A stretch of DNA of 64,000 nt from G963677485 sp964519405 (GTDB taxonomy: Bacteria; Armatimonadota; HRBIN16), in the NCBI GenBank assembly GCA_964519405.1, contig CAZFLA010000001.1, forward strand, positions 30,374 to 94,373, in the 5' to 3' direction. Each line of letters begins with the position of its first letter. Position 1 is the stretch's first letter. The position numbers were made by a program, and so were the translations under genes. Shown piece by piece: positions 42,621 to 52,304 of the stretch. Below the pieces are notes generated by a model. That model did not search any database. It was not told the DNA's origin and worked only from the letters and a program-made list of their open reading frames with translations.

Positions 42621-45308
42621 TTATTTTGATTTCTTTGAGGTGACAGTAAGATCGATAGATTGAAGATCGACTGAGTTGCCGCCTACCATCACCTTAATGA
42701 TGCCAGGCTCCACGACGCGCTTCATCTTGCGGTTGTAGAATGCAAGCTCATCGGCGTGCAGCGTGAAGGTGACTTGCTTTTGAGCGCCTGTATCAAGCGT
42801 GATTCGCTGGAATCCCTTAAGTTCCTTGACCGGACGCACTACCGATGCCACGGGGTCATGGATGTACATCTGAACCACTTCATCACCCTTGACTTTGCCG
42901 GTGTTTGTGACCGTCACGGTGACATCGACGCTGCCATCTGCAGCCATCGTGGGTTTCGACAAGGTAAGATTGCTATACTTGAAGGTCGTGTAGCTGAGCC
43001 CATATCCAAACGGATACAGCGGCGTAGATGGTGTTCCGTCGCAGTATGTGCCGCCGTGCCAGCCTGGTTCCTGGTTGTAGAAAACCGGAAGCTGTCCTAC
43101 GGAGTAGGGGAACGTGATGGGGAGCTTTCCACCGGGGTTTAGGTCGCCGAAGAGCGCTTCGGCGACAGCCGTTCCGCCTTGTTCACCCGGATTCCATGCC
43201 TCAAGAATCGCAGGGATATTTCTTGCGATATTCGTGATGGTTAACGGTCTGGCATTCACCAGCACAACAACCATAGGGGTGCCTGTTTTGGATACAGCCT
43301 CTATGAGACGGTTTTGGTCGCCTGTTAGGTTGAGGTCGGCGCGGTCATGTGTCTCTGCGTTGAGGTCTGGACTGTCTCCAACCACAACAATGGCGACATC
43401 CGCCTTGCGAGCCGCTTTTACTGCTTCCTGTATGCCGCTGTCGCCGGCAACCGGCGATTCCATCGCGAGTTTGGCGACAGCACCACCCGTGGTTTCGTGG
43501 TATTCCACGCGGATCTCGTAGCTCTTTCCTTTGACCATCTCAACGGATGCCGATGTGGTGCCCACATGGTCGGCCCATGCATCCATCACGAGTGTGCCGT
43601 CTACATATAGCTTCACGCCATCATCCACAGTCGCGCTGAACTTATGTAACCCCGTGTTAGATGCTGTGTAATGAGCCGTCCACCGTGCGGAGAAATGATC
43701 ATTTTGTATAAGCGGATCCGGTGAGCCGTTACCCCAGTCGTAGTCGATTTTAGGTTCTACGCGCGTCAGTGCCGGATCACCTGATAGATCCATGTTATTG
43801 AAATACTCAGCATACCAGCCTGCCTGAGCACCCTGTGTCTGCACGGGTATCTCCGAAGTGGACTGCATACTGTATGTGATATCGCATCCCTTGGCATAAA
43901 CGACTTTTGTTGCCGGTTCCACGGCAGCTTTGATGCCTTGCAGAATGGTGACCATGCGATCCGTGTAGCCCTTAGGATCTTTAGTCCACACTCCGCACTG
44001 GTTTGTGAGGTTGTCAGCATTTGGCCCGATGACCGCGATAGTGCCTAGGCTTTTGCTGAGCGGCAGGGTATTACCAGCGTTCTTTAGCAGCACCAAGGAC
44101 TCACGCGCAGTTTGGAGCGATAGCTCTTGATGCTTTTTGCATCCGACGAGTGATTTAGCAGCATTTGGATCGATATAAGGGTTATCGAAAAGACCAAGGC
44201 GGAATTTTGCACGCAGCACCCGCCGCACCGCATTATCGATGACCTTCTCGGAGATAACTCCTGACTTTACATAGCCTGCGAGTTTGCTGGCGAAATCATC
44301 ACCAAGGTCGTGATCATGAACATCAAGCCCTGCTTCAAACGCCTGTTTAGCTGCTTGGTCAAGGCTTTCGGCTACATGCTGGCTGTCGAACAGGCTCTCC
44401 ACACACATAAAGTCGGTTACGACAAAGCCGTCGAATCCCCATTCCTTTTTGAGAATGTCTGTCAAGAGATACTTATTGGCCGCACAAGGAACGCCGTTAA
44501 CAGCGTGATAAGCACACATGATGGAGCCTGCTCCCGCGTCGATACCGGCCTTGAATGGCGGAAGCCAAACCTCTCGCAGCTGCCTGTCTGAAAGATCAAT
44601 ACCCGATGAATCCTTGCCGCCGATACCTGCATCATGAGCGGCATAGTGCTTGAGTGTAGCCATAATACCAGTTTTCAGCGAATCGCCCTTTAACCCCTCA
44701 ACAGCAGCTACCGCCATTTTCGTGGTCAGATATGTGTCTTCACTATAGCACTCACCAGTGCGGCCAAACCTGGGATCTCGAGCCACGCCAACATTTGGCG
44801 AGTAGGTGCGGGTGTAGCCAACGGCTCGAAGCTCAGATGAGATAACCCCATAAACTTGCTTAATAAGCTCTGTATCCCATGTGGAGCCCATCGATATCTC
44901 TTGGGGGAATGTCACAGAGTCGGCAACGCGGGCGTCGTATATGCCATCGCATCCAACCATGAGGGGAATGCCTAGGCGGGTTTCTTCTACAGCGATTTTC
45001 TGAAGCCGGTTCACCTCAGCGATCGCCTGTTCCGAAGTGGTACCGCCACCCCACTGCAGCACAAGGTGGCCTAATCCGGTTGCTGACTTCATGTATTTCT
45101 CAAATGGACCGAATCCGCTTTGGTTCAGTTGACCGGCCTTTTCCTCAATTGTCATCTTTTTAAGCAGCTTGTCTATCTGCTTTTCGACGTCGTCCTTCTT
45201 CCCCGCAGGGGCTGCAAATGCCACACGCGAACAGCAGATAGAAAGCGCTAATGCTATAACCAGCGAGCACACGATGGAACGTAATGTATCCAATAGAACA
45301 GTCTCCAT
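42621..45308 (-). CDS. Secreted GH3 beta-glycosidase with PA14 insert and Fn3 tail
   Basis: 895 residues with a signal peptide (cut near 32). The GH3 N-terminal barrel runs to about 370, with the nucleophile D299 in GFVVTDFMCVESL. The alpha/beta sandwich is interrupted by a PA14 domain at about 490-620 (GWYAEYFNNMDLSGDP, DDGVKLYVDGTLVMD). The acid/base Glu is probably in LNAETHDRADLNLTGDQ. A fibronectin type III domain ends the protein (LTVTNTGKVKGDEVVQMYIH type). Such enzymes are beta-glucosidases, beta-xylosidases or arabinofuranosidases. It is the last gene of a four-gene minus-strand run starting at the GH106-like gene. Confidence 0.93.
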   Translation of the reverse strand: METVLLDTLRSIVCSLVIALALSICCSRVAFAAPAGKKDDVEKQIDKLLKKMTIEEKAGQLNQSGFGPFEKYMKSATGLGHLVLQWGGGTTSEQAIAEVNRLQKIAVEETRLGIPLMVGCDGIYDARVADSVTFPQEISMGSTWDTELIKQVYGVISSELRAVGYTRTYSPNVGVARDPRFGRTGECYSEDTYLTTKMAVAAVEGLKGDSLKTGIMATLKHYAAHDAGIGGKDSSGIDLSDRQLREVWLPPFKAGIDAGAGSIMCAYHAVNGVPCAANKYLLTDILKKEWGFDGFVVTDFMCVESLFDSQHVAESLDQAAKQAFEAGLDVHDHDLGDDFASKLAGYVKSGVISEKVIDNAVRRVLRAKFRLGLFDNPYIDPNAAKSLVGCKKHQELSLQTARESLVLLKNAGNTLPLSKSLGTIAVIGPNADNLTNQCGVWTKDPKGYTDRMVTILQGIKAAVEPATKVVYAKGCDITYSMQSTSEIPVQTQGAQAGWYAEYFNNMDLSGDPALTRVEPKIDYDWGNGSPDPLIQNDHFSARWTAHYTASNTGLHKFSATVDDGVKLYVDGTLVMDAWADHVGTTSASVEMVKGKSYEIRVEYHETTGGAVAKLAMESPVAGDSGIQEAVKAARKADVAIVVVGDSPDLNAETHDRADLNLTGDQNRLIEAVSKTGTPMVVVLVNARPLTITNIARNIPAILEAWNPGEQGGTAVAEALFGDLNPGGKLPITFPYSVGQLPVFYNQEPGWHGGTYCDGTPSTPLYPFGYGLSYTTFKYSNLTLSKPTMAADGSVDVTVTVTNTGKVKGDEVVQMYIHDPVASVVRPVKELKGFQRITLDTGAQKQVTFTLHADELAFYNRKMKRVVEPGIIKVMVGGNSVDLQSIDLTVTSKKSK

Positions 45309-45387
45309 GGCGATATACCACCTTCAGAATGATCGAAATCCGTGAACGGCTTCGTGATATATTAACCAGACTGCTAGGGTGTTCCTT

Positions 45388-47688
45388 CTATTTATAAATC
45401 TCGATTTCGCTGATTTGGGCTGCATTTGGAAACCTCGTGCTGGATGATTCTGCAATGACCAAACGGAACCGATCGGTTACGACGGGCTTGAATCTAGCCG
45501 AGTAGGCACTCGGATTGTCATTATTCGTCACATGAAAAATTGGCTGGAGTGATCTGTTTGTTTCAACCATGCCCGTGAACTCCACCGGGTATCCGCTGGG
45601 GTCGGCAAACCTGATGGTGACCGTCGATATCTGCTGCGGCTTTGGCAAGCGGACCTCAACCCAGTGAGGATGCGGAGTTTCTACGGATGAATGCCATCTG
45701 TTTGTGAAGTCGGTTGGTGTGCTGATGACACCATCGATAAGCTGACTAGTGCATCCGCGTTCTTGACTGTATTCGCTGTCGGAAGCCACCTTGACGCCCT
45801 TCTGAAGGGCCAGATCGTCTGCTTGGTTGGTTACCCGCGGCAGGGGAACTGGCGGGTTGGTCCAAGATGGGCTGTGTGACAACTGGCTAATGGCCGTGTA
45901 ACCAGTGTTATACACCGTATTCATGCTGCAAGGCTGCGGCAGCCATGTTCGGAATATGTTGTCTTGAGAGAAGCCATTACCAGCGGAAGCGTAATCACAG
46001 AAGGTTGCGCCGTTGATGTCGAAAGCCATCCATGCACCGATCTTTTTCGCGGCTTTCGGGTTGGCTTTGAGCTTTAGCTGTTCGCCCAGCATCACATTGG
46101 TGCTAGATGGTGGCGCGATGCGGTTATCGAGTGCGAGCACAACCGGACCTCGCTGAAGGGCTGTGTATCCGTTGAGGTGAATCTGCTGAGGTGACATGTC
46201 GAAATGCATCTGAATGCGATCACCAGAGCTCCACAACCGGGTGATATGCATGTAGCCAGTACGGGTCTTATAGGGCCTGCCATTTATAGTCATCGTGGTG
46301 TTGTGACTCCACGATGGCATTCGCAGTGTCATTGTGAACGTCTTGGGCTTGCTTAACTGAACGACGATGTCAGCCTTGTCACTCACAGGGTAATCACCCA
46401 TGATTTTGACTTTGATATCGCCGAATTTGGCCTGTGATGGGGAGTAAAGGTTGATCACGGGGCCGTTTTTGCCATTCATAAACGCCCACTGTGGTGTCAA
46501 CATCAACGCACGAGGGCCGTTGACCACACAGCAACTTAGTTTCACATCAGCATGTTGGATGTAACTGGGAACTCGAAACCCCATCAACCCGCCGAAGTAT
46601 GCCCACCATTTGCCGTCAGGCATCATAGAGCCAAGAAGCCCATTGTAGAGGTTCTTCTCTAGCTCATCTGCATATGAAACATCGCCAGTCAGCCTAAGCA
46701 ACTGGTCGCAGAACTTCATCCATGTCACCGTGACGCATGTTTCCATGGGCTTTTCGACGGCATTCGTTTGGTCTGTAGCTCCGCCATACCAGACCTCACC
46801 GCGTGTACCGACACCGACGATTGTGGCTTCTTCCTTGCGGATACCATCAGCCAATTTCACGGCAGCATCTAGATACTTGCGGTTAGCGGTCACCCGATAT
46901 AACTCGCATAGTCCTTCAAAACAAGACATCATTTCATATGCCTTAGGGGCACACATGTTTACGGGCTTTGTTCCAGAGAGAGCATCTTCAACGAGACGCA
47001 TGCCGTTTGGAAGGCGTGATGAGGGTTTGCTCCAGCAATCCACAATATGCTGGGCAAAATCTAGATATTTCTGCTGGTGCGTACGCTCATATAACAACAC
47101 GATGGGCTCCAACACTGATGATGCAGGCAGGCCGTTCCATTCGCCAACGTCAGCGATATTCGTCTTGCCTGGACCAAACTCAGAGATCAGCACATCAGCA
47201 TGACGGCAAGCCGCCTGGAGTGCTGAGGCATCGTGTGTTCTATCGTAATATGCCAACACACCCAGTAGGGCGTATTTACATCCCCACACATCCCAACCCT
47301 TTGTGCGGTGCTCAACTGCTCGAGTTCCCAGATAGCCGTCGGCCGCCGCTGTATCGATGAGCGCCTTTGCGGCCTCGTTGATTTTCTTCTGGCTGTTAGC
47401 TGTTGATTTATACGCATCGGCAAGTGCCAGTGAGGTATACCATTTACCCCAATACTCGCAGCGCCAATCGCCTCCACCAATCTCTTGCTTGATGCGATAC
47501 GGGGCTACCATTGGCTCTATATCTTGGGCAAGCAGCCGGTTTGTGTAACACAAGTCAAGTTTCTTACCGAGCCGCCCCTCAATACGCACTGATCCCGGTG
47601 TTGCATGGGTCATGACATCAGTGGCTGCGAACAATGAAGCCGATGAGAACAGTAGGAGCACAATCCAGATAAGTTTCCGATACGGCAT
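45388..47688 (-). CDS. Secreted GH127-like (DUF1680) protein with C-terminal discoidin-like domain
   Basis: 766 residues with a signal peptide (about 21 residues). The (alpha/alpha)6 barrel has GGGDWRCEYWGKWYTSLALA, METCVTVTWMKFCDQLLRLTG (zinc-site Glu/Cys region) and ADVKLSCCVVNGPRALMLTP, which corresponds to the Cys-Cys active-site loop of GH127. A beta-sandwich follows, and the last 150 residues look like an F5/8-type carbohydrate-binding domain (VEVRLPKPQQISTVTIRFAD). It is not close to the intracellular GH127 in this window. A GGAGG site stands just before the ATG at 47686-47688 and lies in an inverted repeat. Confidence 0.82.
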   Translation of the reverse strand: MPYRKLIWIVLLLFSSASLFAATDVMTHATPGSVRIEGRLGKKLDLCYTNRLLAQDIEPMVAPYRIKQEIGGGDWRCEYWGKWYTSLALADAYKSTANSQKKINEAAKALIDTAAADGYLGTRAVEHRTKGWDVWGCKYALLGVLAYYDRTHDASALQAACRHADVLISEFGPGKTNIADVGEWNGLPASSVLEPIVLLYERTHQQKYLDFAQHIVDCWSKPSSRLPNGMRLVEDALSGTKPVNMCAPKAYEMMSCFEGLCELYRVTANRKYLDAAVKLADGIRKEEATIVGVGTRGEVWYGGATDQTNAVEKPMETCVTVTWMKFCDQLLRLTGDVSYADELEKNLYNGLLGSMMPDGKWWAYFGGLMGFRVPSYIQHADVKLSCCVVNGPRALMLTPQWAFMNGKNGPVINLYSPSQAKFGDIKVKIMGDYPVSDKADIVVQLSKPKTFTMTLRMPSWSHNTTMTINGRPYKTRTGYMHITRLWSSGDRIQMHFDMSPQQIHLNGYTALQRGPVVLALDNRIAPPSSTNVMLGEQLKLKANPKAAKKIGAWMAFDINGATFCDYASAGNGFSQDNIFRTWLPQPCSMNTVYNTGYTAISQLSHSPSWTNPPVPLPRVTNQADDLALQKGVKVASDSEYSQERGCTSQLIDGVISTPTDFTNRWHSSVETPHPHWVEVRLPKPQQISTVTIRFADPSGYPVEFTGMVETNRSLQPIFHVTNNDNPSAYSARFKPVVTDRFRLVIAESSSTRFPNAAQISEIEIYK

Positions 47689-47694
47689 GACAGG

Positions 47695-47741
47695 CCTCCG
47701 CGATATTAACGTCAAGTGATACTTACGTAATACAGCGGAGG
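47695..47741 (-). promoter_or_regulatory. Inverted repeat that can mask the ribosome site of the GH127-like gene
   Basis: On the minus strand CCTCCGC (rc of 47735-47741) is transcribed first, and GCGGAGG (rc of 47695-47701), which contains the Shine-Dalgarno sequence, comes 33 bases later, six bases before the ATG. Pairing would hide the ribosome site. Confidence 0.45.
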
Positions 47742-47762
47742 TTCGCGTCTGTCAACCTTTCT

Positions 47763-49568
47763 CTACAGATCGTTGCTGCCTTGAGCCCCGAATTTAATGT
47801 CAATGATCATGTAATCAAAGAGGTTCACTAAGCCATCTCCATTGAGGTCGGTTGTCGTCGATGATTTTCCGAAGTTCATATCAAGCGACACTATATCGAA
47901 CAGGTTTACTTTATTGTCGCCGTTTGCATCGCCGTTTGTGAGGTTGAAATTCGTAGACGTACTGCCATTACTCGTGTCAACAATGGCTGTTGATGCTAAG
48001 TAGTGATCGCCCTTGACTCGCAGCTTGACAACACCCATCGGTACCCAGTCGATTTGATAATCGCCATTAAGGTGCCGCTTTAGCGGGAAAGAGATCCGGC
48101 TGCTGGCTCCATCGGTGTTAAGAAGTTGGGCTTGTGTGGGCATGTAACTGAGTTTGCCGAAATCCTCACCGAGGTTGATATTGCCAGATATGGAACAGGT
48201 CGTTGTGGTAGGTCTGCCAAATGCTTTTAGGCATACACTCAGGCTGGGATCTATACTTGTGGCGTCCTCCCAGACGATTCCGTCTGAACTAACATAAGTC
48301 TCACCAGCACTCGCTGAGGCTGCAGACGAGTAGCCGTCAATCGCCGTTTCAACAGGTATCGGGAACTGATAATCCGGTGTAGTGATTTTAAGTATCACAG
48401 CAAACTTTTGTCCGGCTGTTACAGATACTGGCTGCGTTAATGGTATCGTCACATACCCTGCGTAGCTGGTGATACCTGATGTTATTGCTGATACGTTATT
48501 GGTAAGCGGAGATGTGGTTGGATCGAGGCATACACTTACCTCATAAGAGCTGTCTGTTGATGCTGCATAGAATGATACTGCCTGTATCTGCTCTGCGGCT
48601 TCAGCAGTATATATGCATGCCGCATACCCTGTTGGCGATTCAAACCCAAATCCTTGTATCCAACCCAGGGGGTCATACTGGTAAATATGCTGGTAGTTCG
48701 TTATTGGCTCAAGAGCGCGATGGCATGCACCTTCGGTAAGGATGTTTGCATCGTAATAGCTGATCCAACAGAATCCGGACTGCCCCCACGAGGTTCCCCA
48801 ACTGTTTTTAATTAGAAACGCGCCATCCCCGGGCGGATTGCCGCCCGCCGATGTGAAGTTCGTTCGGCTGAAGTTATCGTCCCATCCTACGATGCTGATT
48901 TCATGGTTTGAGTTGGTGGACGTCGGGCAATACATCGCTGCCGTTTGCCACGAGTAGTTGGCGTGGTCCCAAAATACAGCCGTCGTGATGGGGCCGTAAG
49001 ACATGAGGCATTGTTTAATAAGGTCGTTATCGGTGGACGAGTCCCTTGGAGGAAATATGATTGTGTTTTGCATATGCCGATATGTCGGCAAGGTACTGGG
49101 TGAAGTCAGCCGAATATCCGAGAATGGGTCGTCCGATTCTAGAACAGGGCCATCCCAACTGGCCATATAGGCTGTGGCCATATATATGTTTCCACCGTCA
49201 CCTATGGCGTAGTCGAACTTACTGCTATTGGCAAGATGAAGCTCCGATAGGTTGACTTGGGTAGCTGGCAGCAGGTTTCCCTCTGCTGACGAGATGGCGG
49301 CAAAGGCCCAACAATCTCCACTGCTTCCCTGGTTTTGCACAGCAGAACATCGGTTATATGTACGGAGATCGTAACTCGTGGGGTAGATATTGAGAGTTTT
49401 GATCTTCGCCGATGAGGGCATCCTAATCGGCGATGGGATTATGCCCTTGTGTTTTTCTCTTATGAACTGAGTAAACGCAGGATTCAATGGAGCAAGCTGC
49501 TGCGCAGATACAGTGGCGGTGACAAATATCCCCGCTATTAGAATCAGGCAAAACCTATGTTTTGTCAT
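47763..49568 (-). CDS. Secreted papain-like (C1) peptidase with lectin-like and dockerin domains
   Basis: 601 residues with a signal peptide (cut near 22, VSA|QQ). The catalytic domain has oxyanion Q80 and nucleophile C86 in QNQGSSGDCWAFAA, H222 in NSNHEISIVGWDD and N255 in LIKNSWGTSWGQSG. A lectin-like domain found in bacterial C1 peptidases follows at about 310-460. The C-terminal 50 residues are a type I dockerin: two calcium-loop repeats, DANGDNKVNLFDIVSLDMNF and DLNGDGLVNLFDYMIIDIKF. No cohesin is in the window. The start at ATG 49566-49568 is set by the signal peptide and a GAGG upstream. Confidence 0.9.
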   Translation of the reverse strand: MTKHRFCLILIAGIFVTATVSAQQLAPLNPAFTQFIREKHKGIIPSPIRMPSSAKIKTLNIYPTSYDLRTYNRCSAVQNQGSSGDCWAFAAISSAEGNLLPATQVNLSELHLANSSKFDYAIGDGGNIYMATAYMASWDGPVLESDDPFSDIRLTSPSTLPTYRHMQNTIIFPPRDSSTDNDLIKQCLMSYGPITTAVFWDHANYSWQTAAMYCPTSTNSNHEISIVGWDDNFSRTNFTSAGGNPPGDGAFLIKNSWGTSWGQSGFCWISYYDANILTEGACHRALEPITNYQHIYQYDPLGWIQGFGFESPTGYAACIYTAEAAEQIQAVSFYAASTDSSYEVSVCLDPTTSPLTNNVSAITSGITSYAGYVTIPLTQPVSVTAGQKFAVILKITTPDYQFPIPVETAIDGYSSAASASAGETYVSSDGIVWEDATSIDPSLSVCLKAFGRPTTTTCSISGNINLGEDFGKLSYMPTQAQLLNTDGASSRISFPLKRHLNGDYQIDWVPMGVVKLRVKGDHYLASTAIVDTSNGSTSTNFNLTNGDANGDNKVNLFDIVSLDMNFGKSSTTTDLNGDGLVNLFDYMIIDIKFGAQGSNDL

Positions 49569-49696
49569 CAGAACCTCTACATGTGTTGGTATAATCAGCG
49601 ACATCCGCTTCTTTGACAGCGGCCGCAACTTAAATGATACAGACTAAAGCATAGTTGTGGAAAATTACGAAGCTGCGGTGATATATCGTTGGTCAT

Positions 49697-52228
49697 CTAT
49701 TCCTGTAGATAGAGCTTGACAGGACCGAAAAGGCCGCTCTGCTGTGATTCCTTCTCAAAATCGACCGCGCGCTTGTGGTATGTTCCGCGTTGTGCATCTG
49801 TATAGCGATCAAGCTCATGACTGTTTACATATTGGTTCGCAAGAGTGTTTGACACCACAACCTGCAGTGTGTTCACACCATAGTGCAGCTTTCCTGTTAC
49901 ATCAAACGCCCAGGGCTGCCATAGCCGTTCACCAAGCTCATGTCCATTCAAACGAACTTGGCATGCATACTTCACATCCCCTAAATCAAGTAAAATCGGC
50001 TTACCGACGGTATCGCTGTTTACCGTGAACTGAAGGGAGTATTCCACATCGCCGGAAAACTCATTGCCAATTAAGCTGCGCCAGTCGCCTAACTCGATGG
50101 CTCTGTTGCGGGTATTGACGATATCTGTTATCTCGTAATCCGCACGTCCTAAAGAGTAGGAGCGAATGGCTTGTGCACGCCAACCTGAGCTTAAATCCGC
50201 GATCTCATGGGTGCGTTTACGAAGCGGCTGCTGCAGATGCAGCGGTGACTTAGTGAAGAGCACGGCACAGGATCCCGCAAAGGGCAACTCTATCTGCATG
50301 TGCCAGTGTCCCGATGTGTAGCGAGGATTCTGAGGTACATGGCATAACCCAGTTTCTAGGTCAAGAATGACTATAGTCTGCTTCTCAGCAAAATCGAGTG
50401 TGGCTGAGATTGGTTTGGTGTCTTCGTTGGTCACCAGGTAAAGACGGCCGTTTGACAACTGCCTGCTGCAGACTCGCAGTTTCGTGTTGCTAGGCTCAAC
50501 TGTGACACACGGGGTTAGCAATTTCGTGAAGGCTGATGGCGAAGCAGACTTACTGCCCGTAATAGGTGATGGCGTATTCGTATCGTCAATCCAAATCACG
50601 TTGCCGCCGTATTTGGCAAATCGGGTTAGCTTCGCTAACGCCTCTGGTTTCATCCAGCTGCATTTGGGCACAACAACCGATGTGTAGCTCATTGCACCGG
50701 CCTTAAGTTCGCCTTTCACAATGTGAGTGGTCTGTTCCATTAGTAGGTCATCGTCGATGACGTCAAAGTCGCATTGCGCTTCAAGCATCTTTACTGCAAT
50801 GTCATCCGTGAGTTGGTTTGACTGCGCGTTAGCCCAGAGGTCGCGGAATGGTACATAGAGGGCCGTCGAAATACGCGGTCGCCCAAGTGACATCAAGTAG
50901 CTGGCTCTGGTGACATAGTTGTAAAATCCGCCTAGCCGCTTCCATAACGGGTCACCAGGGCCGAATATCGGTCTTTCCCCAGCCTGAAAGAACTCTTTAG
51001 TGGAGTATTGATAACCTCCAAACACAAACGAGTTTATACCACGCACATACTGGTAGTTTATGACCCATTTCATCTCTTCTGGCGTTAGTCCATTGCCATA
51101 TACGCAAAATGATTCGGAGCAGATCCGCGTTTTGCCTTGCTGATGGGCGGGGCTGGTGGCAAATTTCGGGAAGTAGCTGGTGGCACAGCCAGGAAAAATC
51201 TGCCGCCAGATGACGTCAATGGCTGGAATGTCCATTTTGCGGAATTGCCGCAGCGGATTCTTGTTGTAGGCTGCGTGATTTGCCAGTGATTCGTCGTTTT
51301 CCAGATGACATAAAAACTGCGTGTTGTGTTTATGACACCATTCTTGAGTGACACCAAAGTAGGTATCTGTCCAACGCTGGGATATATAATCAGCGTAATC
51401 AATTCGGGTTTGTTGGTCTAGGGGAGTATCACCCATAAACAGTGCGTATAACCGTGTGCAGATATCATAGCCATACTTGCGCTGGAAATCCTCGGCAAAG
51501 TCGTCGCTCCAGGCTCTGTTAAGTATTTTTGGCTCATCGCTGAAGACCGCAGAAACCACCTGTAAGAAATACTCGCCAAAAGCGGCGTAGTATTTGTTGT
51601 GAGTCATGTCGATGAACTGCTGTGTCGCCTTTGGATTCAAAAGATCGGTATATGATGAGGCCTTATCTATGTTGTAGATCAAGACTTTTGCATGGTCGGA
51701 TTTTGCCGTGTAGCTTGATCCCACCTTAAGTTGCATCATTTGCTGATCATCTTCGGACACGAAGGCACAGAGTGCGGTTTTGGGTATGGTTACCGTATCC
51801 GCTTTAGCGGGGTTCAGCTCACTTTGGTTGATAACCTGCGCCCTGAACTGCGGATATTTAGCGGGAAGGCTCCAACACACCATGCCGGATGGCCAGCCGC
51901 CTTCATCATACAGCCAAACATCGGCACCTGATGTCTCTGCTTGTTCAACCATATACCGGTACAACATCATATAGTCATGGCTCAGATATTCGGGTGATAG
52001 GCGGGTGATCATACTAGTCGGTCGGAACTCTTTCGGCTCTGGTATGGGCATCAGTGTACAGCCACCATGATGACTCATGTCGGCAACCTGTTTACGGAGA
52101 TCTTCTTTCGTGAGCGTGTCGTTCCATACCCACATCCATGCCGGACCAAATGCAGGGTCGCTGTTGTCAGCGAACAACTCTTGCTTGAATCCGCGTAATG
52201 CGCTGCTTGTCAGCTTTTGATGTGCCAT
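49697..52228 (-). CDS. GH106-like glycoside hydrolase (alpha-L-rhamnosidase type)
   Basis: 843 residues, no signal peptide. It opens with PAFGPAWMWVWNDTLTKEDL, typical of GH106 and its relatives, and has the motif DVWLYDEGGWPSGMVCW. Acidic residues on barrel strands include VVSAVFSDEPKIL and FLCHLENDESL. The C-terminal 150 residues form a GH2-type sugar-binding jelly roll (LDLGDVKYACQVRLNGHELG, WQPWAFDVTGKLHYGVNTLQ). GH106 removes alpha-L-rhamnose from rhamnogalacturonan, which would fit the GH28 in this region. It is the first gene of the minus-strand run that ends with GH3. Confidence 0.8.
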   Translation of the reverse strand: MAHQKLTSSALRGFKQELFADNSDPAFGPAWMWVWNDTLTKEDLRKQVADMSHHGGCTLMPIPEPKEFRPTSMITRLSPEYLSHDYMMLYRYMVEQAETSGADVWLYDEGGWPSGMVCWSLPAKYPQFRAQVINQSELNPAKADTVTIPKTALCAFVSEDDQQMMQLKVGSSYTAKSDHAKVLIYNIDKASSYTDLLNPKATQQFIDMTHNKYYAAFGEYFLQVVSAVFSDEPKILNRAWSDDFAEDFQRKYGYDICTRLYALFMGDTPLDQQTRIDYADYISQRWTDTYFGVTQEWCHKHNTQFLCHLENDESLANHAAYNKNPLRQFRKMDIPAIDVIWRQIFPGCATSYFPKFATSPAHQQGKTRICSESFCVYGNGLTPEEMKWVINYQYVRGINSFVFGGYQYSTKEFFQAGERPIFGPGDPLWKRLGGFYNYVTRASYLMSLGRPRISTALYVPFRDLWANAQSNQLTDDIAVKMLEAQCDFDVIDDDLLMEQTTHIVKGELKAGAMSYTSVVVPKCSWMKPEALAKLTRFAKYGGNVIWIDDTNTPSPITGSKSASPSAFTKLLTPCVTVEPSNTKLRVCSRQLSNGRLYLVTNEDTKPISATLDFAEKQTIVILDLETGLCHVPQNPRYTSGHWHMQIELPFAGSCAVLFTKSPLHLQQPLRKRTHEIADLSSGWRAQAIRSYSLGRADYEITDIVNTRNRAIELGDWRSLIGNEFSGDVEYSLQFTVNSDTVGKPILLDLGDVKYACQVRLNGHELGERLWQPWAFDVTGKLHYGVNTLQVVVSNTLANQYVNSHELDRYTDAQRGTYHKRAVDFEKESQQSGLFGPVKLYLQE

Positions 52229-52304
52229 GGTCGATCACCCCGTTCTGCTGTGAATATACAGTGATAGCGAGTTACTTACCTCACAGTATAAGCCACATGA
52301 AGTG

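Noticed and set aside
47187..47480. Frames in the antisense of the GH127-like gene
   Set aside because: They are shadows of a conserved barrel domain.
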